A stretch of 64,000 bases of DNA. Source: Prostheceraeus crozeri (Eukaryota > Platyhelminthes > Polycladida > Euryleptidae). Below the pieces are notes generated by a model. That model ran no database searches, was not told where the DNA came from, and saw only the letters and a program-made list of their open reading frames with translations. The DNA is taken from the NCBI GenBank assembly GCA_907163375.1, contig CAJQUW010007737.1, forward strand, positions 434,001-498,000. The letters are read 5' to 3'. Each line of letters begins with the position of its first letter. Within the stretch, counting starts at the first letter, position 1. The position numbers and the translations under genes are program-made. Below are positions 52,547 through 63,839 of this stretch, in pieces.

Positions 52547-52680
52547 AAGGACAAAGAAGACCTGATTGGAAAGTGTCGCAAGAGATTTGAAGAAACACAG
52601 CATGCCGGACATGACATACACCGACCGAAGACAATCGAGAAGTCATCTTCGTGGGGCCGACTAGTGAGTGAGTGAGTGCT
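52547..52680 (+). mobile_element. LINE 3' end, part 2
   Basis: It continues the LINE interrupted at 36,920. The end of the reverse-transcriptase ORF is recognisable as DLKKHSMPDMTYTDRR then SHLRGAD and a stop, in a frame different from part 1, so this LINE also carries a frameshift. A short (TGAG)n tail at 52,663-52,678 is the type of simple-repeat 3' end common in RTE-like LINEs. Confidence 0.7.
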
Positions 52681-52689
52681 TGCTACTTG

Positions 52690-53650
52690 CACAGATCGTC
52701 ATGGATGTCTTTTCCGTGAAGGTCAATCCGGTATCAGAAAAGTACGAAGTCAGATTATTTAGATAAGTGGAAAGTACTGCATGGTCTATTTGATATCTTT
52801 CAAAGCTCAAATAAAGTGATCGGAAATCTACATTACATGCACGGTGACAAATATAGATAATTATGGTTTCAAATCAACAGAATTGAAGAAAACTGCATGA
52901 ATAGCCATATTTTTATGAATAGCATACTTTTCTTATGGCCTGATGTTTTGCTTTGAAAATACTTCTAAACTGGAAGCACGGATAGATGGATGAAAGAATA
53001 TTCCGGCGACTCACGAAATCAGTGCAGTAAACAACGTGTTCGACAGGTAGAGTTTCATAATCTGTATAAGAAGCTGCTGCTTGGGGAAATTAATTTCAAT
53101 ACATTACTGCCGAGTCAAATTTTCCTCCGCTTCAATTGCAAGTCTCATGATTTAAATAGTTACGAACAAAATGCGAAATTATGAAACAAATTCGCACCAT
53201 TCTAAATAGTATAGTCAAAAATGTTGGCCATTTGAGCAGGGAACATAACTGCCGACGTTGGATACATTGATGCAATGTGTAACTGTGCGACTATCAGCTA
53301 TGCAACAGCTTTGGATAATGCAGAGGTTAAAAGGTGAATAAAACTTATCTAAGAAACAGGTTTTGTGAATGACTGTTTCCCCTTTGGAAATACGAATTGG
53401 AGAAAAACTTCTGTTAATGATTGCTTTTCGCAGTTTTCTCATGAAATTTTACAAGGAAGTTGTAAATGGCTGCGATTAAATGATGAAGTTTTTTGCATCT
53501 GCGATTGATCTAATAGTTAGCAGACTGTCTAAAAACGACTGAAGGACAATTTAATCTATTTTAGACCAATTTTTACATTCGGAACTTTTCGACCCGAATT
53601 TCCCCAGTCCCTTAATGAAAGAGGACATCTATACTGTTATAACGGTGCCA
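52690..53650. other. No gene recognised
   Basis: Host-like DNA between the LINE tail and the dispersed repeat. Nothing supported. Confidence 0.5.
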
Positions 53651-53655
53651 CCACA

Positions 53656-54170
53656 GAATTAGATTGTCTAATCGTATCACTTTGCTAGAAATGCAAGCTG
53701 ATTCAAAACGATGGCACATGCAGGAACTTAAATGGGCAAAAAGAAATTTTTAATACCTTGCAGAGATAGGAAAATAGTCGTGCGTCGCTTGCGGATTGCT
53801 CTGAATTCCTTCAAAATGCTCCGATCGCCACGATTCCTTCAGATTCGTAGAATTCAGATCATTGCGCAAAAGTTTTCTCGATAATGTTGGGCCCTCCGAT
53901 CTTTATCAAAAAAAGTTAGCTGGCGCATGAAAAAACGTTAACAAACTTCTCTGTATAACTTGACATCGACTGTGTCTCTTTGCTGTGTGATCCGGTTGAT
54001 AACAGTCACTGAAACTTTGCACAATTTGGCGTGTTTAATGTTGAACTGGCTGCTCATTGTTCGATTGCTATGGTATTATGCCAGCAGATTGTGTCATTTC
54101 ATTAACGTTGCATGTTCCAATGTTTCCTTTCTAGTCAGACAGAAGAAAAGACGACCTGTCTAATTCTGTT
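53656..54170 (+). repeat. Dispersed ~500-bp repeat, copy 3
   Basis: Closely matches 8,600-9,115 from 'gtatcactttgctag' to 'gacgacctgtctaattc', in the same orientation. Shared inner markers are 'gtcgtgcgtcgcttgcggat' and 'gtgtgatccggttgataac'. No coding capacity and no clear terminal inverted repeat. Confidence 0.8.
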
Positions 54171-54174
54171 GTAC

Positions 54175-54925
54175 CACTCAAGACCTCGCCTTTTCACAAT
54201 TCCGTTTAAAGAATTGAAAATGAAATGAACTTTCTTAAATTAATTGTCGTAAATAACGAGAAACCATGGAAGCTCTAGAGATAATTCATGCGGCTGTGTC
54301 GAACTGGAAGTGCACACCACGTTATTCATCCTTCATTAACTTTCCGGTGGTGTTTTGAGCATCTGTAACTCTTCTTAACCGACCTTTTGGCCTCGACGCT
54401 TGTACATCATTACTTTATCATATTCGGCTTGCTATTCGAGCTTGACCTCAGAAAATGTCATGGAAATGTCTCTTCGTGTCTGGCTTAGTAAATTTCACAC
54501 GCAAACGGATGGCAGTTGATGAATGGAAGCGATCCTGTCTGACTTCTTTCATTCATGTATTGACGATTTTACTTTCAATCTCCTGTCAAGCATTAATCTT
54601 TCCGTCTCAATTATTTTTAACCTAGGATTGTCCCTTGGAGAGGGCAGTAGCGAGTCTGTCTGTTATCAACTGTGTAATAGGAAGCTTACATTCATGGAGA
54701 TCTTCTTACTCATTAATTGAAATCGTCTCTTCCGAAAGGATGTTTCATGAAATTCTTCATCGAATTATTCAAATTGATTGTCATTTAATGATTCTTTTCA
54801 TAACGAGATATCATTATGTTTGCTCGACTGAATCGTACAAAAATTTCCACTTAATGCACAACAGCCCATAGTCCCTAATGAGCATTTGTGATAATCAGAT
54901 AAATGAAGAAAGTGTGAGCACTGAG
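54175..54925. other. No gene recognised
   Basis: Host-like DNA; the open frames seen lack any domain or splice context. Confidence 0.5.
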
Positions 54926-54929
54926 CTTG

Positions 54930-55190
54930 ATTTCTGCTCGATTCCTTGTCTAACAGAACTTTATCTCGATTGTCTGGTGATGCCAGATTGTCTGCACCGC
55001 GGACGTCGGCTGGATTCCTTGTCCAGATGGACTTGAGTTCTATTGCTTTGTGAGGCGAGCTCGTCTCCAGTGCGAATGTCTGTTCGATTCCTTGCCCGAG
55101 AGGACTTCAATGCTATTGCTTTGTGAGGCGAGCTCGTCTGCACCACGAACATCGGCTCAATTCCTTGTTCAACAGGACTATAGTTAGAAT
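54930..55190. repeat. 73-bp tandem repeat, about 3.5 copies
   Basis: The marker 'attccttg' occurs at 54,941, 55,014, 55,087 and 55,160, exactly 73 bp apart each time. The inner copies share 'attgctttgtgaggcgagct'. A 73-bp period cannot preserve a reading frame, so it is non-coding. Confidence 0.85.
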
Positions 55191-55194
55191 GCTT

Positions 55195-55744
55195 TCGATA
55201 CTAGGATGAACAACACTAATTTCGGGCTCGAAACACTCGAAACCAAGTCCGAGATCGATTCAGGTGAACATTATTCAACCATGGCTCGACTGTGGACAAG
55301 GATAGTAAGAAATTTGATAACAAAAACTCCACATTAACCTTGAATCGACTTGGAAGCTGCGAAGCTCCTCATTGACTAAGCGACTGTCCTCACAAGGAAA
55401 TTCCATCAGGACTGCCTATCAGACGTGTGATTGCAGTTCAGCGCTTCCCATTACACTTTCCGCCGTTTTCTTTGTTTCTTCTTCATTGTTTTGTAAAAAA
55501 TGATTTGAGGAAATGTCGTTTTGTCTTGACAATATCAGGGCATGACAGGACATCAACTTCCAACTTGAATTACATAACTGCTTCTAGAGCGACGAGTTCC
55601 TGAAATGAAGAGGTGAAAGATTATTAATCATCTTTGAACTTCTATCATCAATTATATCATCGAATTCTTATCTCTGTGAAGAAGAAACTTCCATTAGGAT
55701 ATTCTGTTTCGGTATGGAGGACTCCTCGGAGAATTTTTTTGGTT
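55195..55744. other. Left flank of the 24-bp minisatellite
   Basis: No gene recognised. 'aggatattctgtt' at 55,696-55,708 is repeated exactly at the far side of the array (63,827-63,839). Confidence 0.55.
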
Positions 55745-57567
55745 TCAGTTTGAAGGATGTTGCGTGAATGTTGTGGTGTTTGTGTTGGAGGATGTTGTGG
55801 TGTCGGTGTTGGAGGATGTTGTGGTGTCGGTGTTGGAGGATGTTGTGGTGTCGGTGTTGGAGGATGTTGTGGTGTCGGTGTTGGAGGATGTTGTGGTGTC
55901 GGTGTTGGAGGATGTTGTGGTGTCGGTGTTGGAGGATGATGTGGTGTTTGTGTTGGAGGATGTTGTGGTGTCGGTGTTGGAGGATGTTGTGGTGTCGGTG
56001 TTGGAGGATGTTGTGGTGTCGGTGTTGGAGGATGTTGTGATGTCGGTGACGGAGGATGTTGTGGTGTCGATGTTGGAGTATGTTATGGTTTCGGTGTTGG
56101 AGGATGTTGTGGTGTCGGTTTTGGAGGATGTTGTGGTGTCGGTGTCTGAGGATGTTGTGGTGTCGGTGACGGAGGATGTTGTGGTGTCGGTGTTGGAGGA
56201 TGTTGTGGTGTCGGTGACGGAGGATGTTGTGGTGTCGGTGTTGGAGGATGTTGTGGTGTCGGTGTTGGAGGATGTTGTGGTGTCGGTGTTGGAGGATGTT
56301 GTGGTGTCGGTGTTGGAGGATGTTGTGGTGTCGGTGTTGGAGGATGTTGTGGTTTCGGTGTTGGAGGATGTTGTGGTGTCGGTGTTGGAGGATGTTGTGG
56401 TGTCGGTGTTGGAGGATGTTGTGGTGTCGGTGTTGGAGGATGTTGTGGTGTCGGTGTTGGAGGATGTTGTGGTGTCGGTGTTGGAGGATGTTGTGGTGTC
56501 GGTGTTGGAGGATGTTGTGGTGTCGGTGTTGGAGGATGTTGTGGTGTCGGTGTTGGAGGATGTTGTGGTGTCGGTGTTGGAGGATGTTGTGGTGTCGGTG
56601 TTGGAGGATGTTGTGGTTTCGGTGTTGGAGGATGTTGTGGTGTCGGTGTTGGAGGATGTTGTGGTGTCGGTGTTGGAGGATGTTGTTTTGTTTGTGTTGG
56701 AGGATGTTGTGGTGTCGGTGTTGGAGGATGCTGTGGTGTCGGTGTTGCAGGATGTTGTGGTGTCGGTGTTGTAGGATGTTGTGGTGTCGGTGTTGGAGGA
56801 TGTTGTGGTGTCGATGTTGGAGGATGTTGTGGTGTCGGTGTTGGAGGATGTTGTGGTGTCTGTGTTGGAGGATGTTGTGGTGTCGGTGTTGGAGGATGTT
56901 GTGGTGTCGGTGTTGGAGGATGTTGTGGTGTCGTTGTTGGAGGATGTTGTGGTGTCGGTGTTGGAGGATGTTGTGGTGTCTGTGTTGGAGGATGTTGTGG
57001 TGTCGGTGTTGGAGGATGTTGTGGTGTCGGTGTTGGAGGATGTTGTGGTGTCGGTGTTGGAGGATGTTGTGGTGTCGGTGTTGGAGGATGTTGTGGTGTC
57101 GGTGTTGTAGGATGTTGTGGTGTCGGTGTTGGAGGATGTTGTGGTGTCGATGTTGGAGGATGTTGTGCTGTCGGTGTTGGAGGATGTTGTGGTGTCGGTG
57201 TTGGAGGATGTTGTGGTGTCGGTGTTGGAGGATGTTGTGGTGTCGGTGTTGGAGGATGTTGTGGTTTCGGTGTTGGAGGATGTTGTGGTGTCGGTGTTGG
57301 AGGATGTTGTGGTGTCGGTGTTGGAGGATGTTGTTTTGTTTGTGTTGGAGGATGTTGTGGTGTCGGTGTTGGAGGATGTTGTGGTGTCGGTGTTGGAGGA
57401 TGTTATGGTTTCGGTGTTGGAGGATGTTATGGTTTCGGTGTTGGAGGATGTTGTGGTGTCGGTGTTGGAGGATGTTGTGGTGTCGGTGTTGGAGGATGTT
57501 GTGGTGTCGGTGTTGGAGGATGTTGTGGTGTCGGTGTTGGAGGATGTTGTGGTGTCGGTGTTGGAGC
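55745..57567. repeat. 24-bp minisatellite, left part (~75 copies)
   Basis: The unit is 'gatgttgtggtgtcggtgtt' plus 'ggag'. It is 8 codons long and stop-free in all six frames, hence long peptides such as [24 protein letters not shown] and MLWCRCWR repeats. With every frame equally open, none is supported as a gene. A variant 'gttgttttgtttgtgttgga' recurs about 648 bp (27 units) apart. The array is interrupted by a hAT element and resumes at 61,879. Confidence 0.95.
57560..57567. repeat. hAT target-site duplication, left
   Basis: 'gttggagc' against 'gttggagg' at 61,879-61,886, 7 of 8 identical; the right copy is the unmutated minisatellite sequence. Confidence 0.8.
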
Positions 57568-57659
57568 CAGGGCTGGGCACGGTTAACCATTCGCACGGTT
57601 GAACGCTCGGTTAACCGGAACCGCGCGGTTTAAGAGTAGTATCTACATAAGTAGCATCG

Positions 57660-58120
57660 TATTACCGAATTAGCCTACGTAGGTCTATCTATCGAAGGCC
57701 AACAAGGAGAGGACATAGCCTATTTTGTTACCTGTCTGTTTTTTGATAGCACACTCAGCATATATGGCATAAAATTGTAAAATATGATACTCTCTTTCAT
57801 TTTATTGTCGTGCTATTTTACACACTTTGCAATTGCACTTTTGCCTACAACCTCTAGGTTATGATGTGTGATGTCTCATTAAGGCTATGCTCTTGTTACA
57901 ATCGTGATGGTTTCAATTGTGATAGGCCCACATAGGCTTAGTTAAATAGTTTAGCCGCATTATACACCCGAATGTACTGTACATGAAAATAGGCATGTAC
58001 AAGCAAATTATGAATTTCATGTACCGGTACATACATTAGAAGCAGGACCCGACATACAAATATGTAATCGTGGTTTTTTTAACACAGGACCATTTCAAAA
58101 CAAATTCTAAATATATTCTT
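57660..58120. other. hAT 3' untranslated region
   Basis: Non-coding DNA between the left TIR and the transposase stop. Nothing specific seen. Confidence 0.5.
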
Positions 58121-58544
58121 CATTTTACAGTGACAACAAAAGTTTCATGTTTTCATGTAAAAACAACTGATTCGAAGCATTTTTGAGGGACAGGCTCGAT
58201 CTCTGGGCACTGTAGATATTGCCTGAAGTGCTAAAAACACGCTCAGAGGCCGCACTGCTCGGTTGTATGGCAAGGATTGTTCTAGCAATTTTCCTAAGTG
58301 TCGGAAATCTCTCCTCCTTCCACCAAAGTAGTGGGTCGTCGTCTTTGGAGATCTCGATTGAATCCAAATTCCTGTAAGCCTCCAGCTCTGATTCGACAGA
58401 TTTCCCATCATTCTGCATGTGTGTCGAAGGTGGCGGAAACGGCAGAAGGTCCAGGACGCGATCCCTCGCGGAAACGCGTTTAGAATGAGCTGGCCGATCG
58501 CTTTGATGTGGGTCAGTTTCCTTTTCTGATGACGAGGCAGCCTA

Positions 58545-59330
58545 AAAAGTGAAGGCATTGAGACCTACTCAAAACAAATCTGATGTTGGCAGGAAATATA
58601 CATGTATATTCGCAGAATATAGGTCTACTTCACTAAAATGGGATTATTGTTCTTAACATCTCAAACTATTTTCATAACATTATAAGTCAGCATTTGAATG
58701 ATTACAAACAAAAAGAATTAAAGCATGCATGTGCTTACAACGATTAAATTGTACATGGCATACGCGTGCATGTGAATACTGATTTCATAGAGGATAATCA
58801 TTTTTCAAATATACCTATATCAAATATTTTTCTATTAGCCTTTTCTATAGGTCATGCTGTACATTCTTGTTTATAAGCTTACATGATCTGCAACATAAGC
58901 CACACAGATGTGTACAAAAATCTGAAAATTTCAAACTACCTAGATTATAAATTATATAGACACGAGGCCTACCTGCACAATAGTCGTTAATGTGCGCGTA
59001 AGTGTAAAGGATGCATTTATTGATGAATAGGCCAAGAAAAAGATATAAATATAGGCCTATACGTCATGCCTTTGCGAAACTCTTTTTGTAGCCCTATCAA
59101 TTTCCTAGCAACTCTCTTAAATCAAAATTTTACTTAGCACAGAGCTACTCACTTTTTACCCAGTAAATTTGTAATCAGATTTAGCTCTTGCAATCCTAAA
59201 GTACAACAAGCAAATGTTATTATTTTTCTCCTTTGTGTTCAGTAGCGGCGCATCTATGTTACTTAGCCTACAGTTACAGATCAACTCACTTTCGATTTAC
59301 TCATTTCGTTCATGACGCGTTCCCAAATCA
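58545..59330 (-). other. Presumed intron between transposase exons 3 and 4
   Basis: AT-rich non-coding stretch. The acceptor before exon 4 ('ttcactttttag') is clear; the donor is not. Confidence 0.5.
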
Positions 59331-60114
59331 TTTTTTGACATCATTACTAAAGCATGAGAGATCCTTGAATCGCGGATCAAGGGCTGATGATAGAGAGTGT
59401 ACCGAATATTTGCCCAAAAATTCAGAATCATCCATGCAAAATCGTTGCTTGATCTCATCAATCAAGCATGATATGAATTTCAGACAAACTTCTTCTTTCA
59501 ATTCAGTCAAAGATGACTGCAATTTCTGAATTAGTGCAAAAAGTACTGGGTATACTTCGGTTATGACAATGAATGTTGACGTTTGCCAATAAGTGGTTAT
59601 ATCACACAAAATATCCAGTATATTGACCACTTCTCCAAGAATGTTCACATCGTCCACTCGAATGGTTTCTGAACCTTTCAGGTCTCGCTCTATGAGATCA
59701 ATGGCATTTTTCAAGTCAAGAAAACTACGAATCATTTCACAAGATGAGTTCCATCGGGTCGTAGAATTCATTTGCAGTCTGCGCTCCTGCATTGACGCGC
59801 TTAGTTCCCCCTTTTCAACCAGGTACTTGATAGCCTAAAACCAAAAATCATTCATTAAGCACCGCGGATCACAATCCCCAAGAATGAAAGAAGCATACCT
59901 TCGTTAGGTTCAATGTCAGGACCGTTGAAGTACGTATTTACACAACAACTTGTCTCAGCCGGTCCAACATCAGTGATAATCCAGATGCTTTGAGACTGTC
60001 CTTTATTGCCAAGTCAAACAAGTGGAGAAAACATCCGCAATTGTACATTATTTTCTCGCTATTACGTACTCCAGCGAGCATATTCGATGCATTATCGCTA
60101 GTACAGTTGAAGAC

Positions 60115-60697
60115 CTGAAAATGTTGTCGCTATAGTTGAAAACTGCAAGTCAGGCGCTCTCTATGTCAGTGATTGTATTCAAAATATCTAAGCAGTGATT
60201 TCATTTGCAGCCTAGCCATTCTTAAAGTAAGAGCATGACTTTTTGATGAATATGTAGGTATCTTCATTCCTCGGCCGTTTTTATTCGGGTGCGAAAGGGT
60301 TAAAATGGTTAAAGCACATGGGCATCAATAATAAACCGCAAATAACACAGTTTCAAGCTAATATGCATACCGGTAGATCTCTTATAAAACCATCCCATAC
60401 ATGTGCATAATATAAAATGGACATCATACTAATACGTGTATCATCATAATAAGTGTATCCATTGTGTATCATATGCTCATCCAAGTCCTTGGCTCATCAC
60501 ACGAATATGTGCGAATGTCAATTAAAAAAGAAGCCAATATATACATGTACATACAGTTTCATAAACATCAATAAAGTACAGTATTGTCAAGGAGATGAAA
60601 GCATCATTCGATTTTATACGGTAGTATTAAAGTATGTCTACTCTACTACATGTAGCTACGTGACGTCTGGCAAAAAGCTAATTACATGAAGTCTCAC
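60115..60697 (-). other. Intron 1 of the hAT transposase
   Basis: Bordered by AAG|gtgaga on the 5' side and 'aacattttcag' on the 3' side. Joining keeps the reading frame (phase 0). Confidence 0.75.
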
Positions 60698-61878
60698 CTT
60701 TGATATCTGGAATTGTTCCAATATTTCATCAATAGCTTGGCCAATGACTTTTGCACTGTGACGCTCGCTCAAGTACGATATTCCAAGGCAAGCATTTTGA
60801 ATCTTGAATCCAGTGGATATGAAATGAATAGTGACTGTTATGAAAGTATCCATCTTTAAGTCAGACCAGATGTCAGTTGTAATTGAAGACAGAGCGTCAT
60901 GATCCAAATTGTCCTTTACGTAAGTTTTGATACTTTGTAGTGCTTTCACATACTTTTCATTGATATGCGATGCAACTGTCTTGTGAGATGGAGTTATGTA
61001 ACCTGGTTCGAGCAAATTCAGCAGTCGCTTCATTCCTGGTTTCTCGGCGAAGGAATTCGGTAGGAGGTCATACGCGGCCGTTTCTGCTATCTGTTCAGTT
61101 ATTGCTCTGGCTCTATTTTCAGAGCATGGGCGATTCCGATTAGATGACAAAAAAGTGTCTAATTTTGGTTGCTTTGTCTTTGAAGAGACATAACTCACGG
61201 AGGAAGAATCGTTGCTGTCAATGTCCACATTCACAGACGTTTTCTTGAGTCGGCCGGCGGCGTCACGTTTTAAGTCAAAGGAGGTATTAATGATTGATTC
61301 GTGGGCATCACTCAAATGCTTCAACATATTTGTTGTGCTCCCAGAGTATGCGTAAGTCTTCTGGCATAACTTGCACTGTGACATTTTCTTTCCGTCTTTG
61401 ACAATAATGTCAAATTGCTTCCAGCAGGCTGCACTGCGCTAGCCGCTATTCCAGCTACTCGACATGGTTGTTCGTTGAAAATGAGCGCATCTGCTAACAC
61501 TAGAATTTCCCAAGGTCACCCACTCCTACCCACACCCACAACAATACGAGTTTGCATGACGTATGGTCTACGTTACTTGCATTGCGCTGTACATTCACCC
61601 ATCTAAATCACCATAGCTACCTCATAGACAATAACACAAATAAATCTCATTGGAAACAAGAGGCTCAGGCAAGCACGTCCTTGGCTCACAGGCTAACCGA
61701 TTTATGCTTGGGAATTGAATTTTAGCGCGCTGTCATACCACGTCAGGTCACGTGGCCACGAACACTATGTTACTATCAAAATGTCAAACCGCACGGTTGA
61801 ACCGTGGCTCGGTTCAACCGCACGGTTCAACCGGCGCGCGGTTCAACCGGTTGAACCGGTTAACCGTGCCCAGCCCTG

Positions 61879-63829
61879 GTTGGAGGATGTTGTGGTGTCG
61901 GTGTTGGAGGATGTTTTGGTGTCGGTGTTGGAGGATGTTGTGGTGTCGGTGTTGGAGGATGTTGTGGTGTCGGTGTTGGAGGATGTCGTGGTGTCGGTGT
62001 TGGAGGATGTTTTGGTGTCGGTGTTGGAGGATGTTGTGGTGTCGGTGTTGGAGGATGTTGTGGTGTCGGTGTTGGAGGATGTTGTGGTGTCGGTGTTGGA
62101 GGATGTTGTGGTGTCGGTGTTGGAGGATGTTGTGGTGTCGGTGTTGGAGGATGTTGTTTTGTTTGTGTTGGAGGATGTTGTGGTGTCGGTGTTGGAGGAT
62201 GTTGTGGTGTCGGTGTTGGAGGATGTTGTGGTGTCGGTGTTGGAGGATGTTGTGGTGTCGGTGTTGGAGGATGTTGTGGTGTCGGTGTTGGAGGATGTTG
62301 TGGTGTCGGTGTTGGAGGATGTTGTGGTGTCGGTGTTGGAGGATGTTTTGGTGTCGGTGTTGGAGGATGTTGTGGTGTCGGTGTTGGAGGATGTTTTGGT
62401 GTCGGTGTTGGAGGATGTTGTGGTGTCGGTGTTGGAGGATGTTGTGGTGTCGGTGTTGGAGGATGTTGTGGTGTCGGTGTTGGAGGATGTTGTGGTGTCG
62501 GTGTTGGAGGATGTTGTGGTGTCGGTGTTGGAGGATGTTGTGGTGTCGGTGTTGGAGGATGTTGTGGTGTCGGTGTTGGAGGATGTTGTGGTGTCGGTGT
62601 TGGAGGATGTTGTGGTGTCGGTGTTGGAGGATGTTGTGGTGTCGGTGTTGGAGGATGTTGTGGTGTCGGTGTTGGAGGATGTTGTGGTGTCGGTGTTGGA
62701 GGATGTTGTGGTGTCGGTGTTGGAGGATGTTGTGGTGTTTGTGTTGGAGGATGTTGTGGTGTCGGTGTTGGAGGATGTTGTGGTGTCGGTGTTGGAGGAT
62801 GTTATGGTGTCGGTGTTGGAGGATGTTATGGTTTCGGTGTTGGAGGATGTTGTGATGTCGGTGTTGGAGGATGTTGTGGTGTCGGTGTTGGAGGATGTTG
62901 TGGTGTCGGTGTTGGAGGATGTTGTGGTGTCGGTGTTGGAGGATGTTGTGGTGTCGGTGTTGGAGGATGTTGTGGTGTCGGTGTTGGAGGATGTTGTGGT
63001 GTCGGTGTTGGAGGATGTTGTGGTGTCGGTGTTGGAGGATGTTGTGGTGTCGGTGTTGGAGGATGTTGTGGTGTCGGTGTTGGAGGATGTTGTGGTGTCG
63101 GTGTTGGAGGATGTTGTTTTGTTGTGTTGGAGGATGTTTTGGTGTCGGTGTTGGAGGATGTTGTGGTGTCGGTGTTGGAGGATGTTGTGGTGTCGGTGTT
63201 GGAGGATGTTGTGGTGTCGGTGTTGGAGGATGTTGTGGTGTCGGTGTTGGAGGATGTTGTGGTGTTTGTGTTGGAGGATGTTGTTGTGTCGGTGTTCGAG
63301 GATGTTGTGGTGTCGGTGTTGGAGGATGTTGTGGTGTCGGTGTTGGAGGATGTTATGGTTTCGGTGTTGGAGGATGTTGTGATGTCGGTGTTGGAGGATG
63401 TTGTGGTGTCGGTGTTGGAGGATGTTGTGGTGTCGGTGTTGGAGGATGTTGTGGTGTCGGTGTTGGAGGATGTTATGGTGTCTGTGTTGGAGGATGTTGT
63501 GGTGTCGGTTTTGGAGGATGTTGTGGTGTCGGTGTTGGAGGATGTTGTGGTGTCGGTGTTGGAGGATGTTGTGGTGTCGGTGTTGGAGGATGTTGTGGTG
63601 TCGGTGTTGGAGGATGTTGTGGTGTCGGTGTTGGAGGATGTTGTGGTGTCGGTGTTGGAGGATGTTGTGGTGTCGGTGTTGGAGGATGTTGTGGTGTCGG
63701 TGTTGGAGGATGTTGTGGTGTCGGTGTTGGAGGATGTTGTGGTGTCGGTGTTGGAGGATGTTGTGGTGTCGGTGTTGGAGGATGTTGTGGTTTCGGTGTT
63801 GGAGGATGTTGTGGTTTCGGTGTTGGAGG
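61879..63829. repeat. 24-bp minisatellite, right part (~81 copies)
   Basis: Same unit and phase as 55,745-57,567, so both were one array before the hAT insertion. The 'gttgttttgtttgtgttgga' type variant recurs near 62,153 and 63,113. A unit-length irregularity near 63,120 shifts the frames, which argues against coding. Confidence 0.95.
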
Positions 63830-63839
63830 ATATTCTGTT

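Larger units (their letters stand above)
58125..61465 (-). pseudogene. hAT transposase (ZBED-like), spliced
   Basis: Exon 1 (60,698 to about 61,465) encodes a BED zinc finger (WKQF ... CKLC ... HLSDAH) and the N-terminal domain up to EQFQISK|gtgaga. Exon 2 (59,899-60,114) starts after 'attttcag' with VFNCTSDNASNMLAGV, a typical hAT catalytic-region motif. Exon 3 (about 59,335-59,834) starts AIKYLVEKGELSA and contains NSTTRWNSSCEM. Exon 4 (58,125-58,541) has LAIQPSSAASERVFSTSGNI, the hAT C-terminal dimerisation motif, and ends SL-stop. The donor of exon 3 is unclear. In-frame stops occur after LRQVVV (59,938-59,940) and near the start (61,439-61,441, after MSSSWNSG), unless the latter is spliced out. 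The element moved DNA by cut-and-paste. Confidence 0.85.
57568..61878 (-). mobile_element. hAT DNA transposon, 4.3 kb
   Basis: A perfect terminal inverted repeat of about 21 bp starts 'cagggctgggcacggttaac'. Subterminal copies of 'cggttgaacc'-type sequence are dense at the right end and fewer at the left. An 8-bp target duplication lies in the minisatellite. It carries one minus-strand transposase gene with introns. It is full length but inactive-looking because of in-frame stops. Confidence 0.9.

Noticed and set aside
55668-57633. Mucin-like Thr/Ser repeat protein (NTDTTTSS) or His-rich repeat protein (RHHNILQH)
   Set aside because: All frames of the 24-bp unit are open. No ATG with leader or splice context joins the array to unique coding sequence, and unit-length errors break the frame in the right part.
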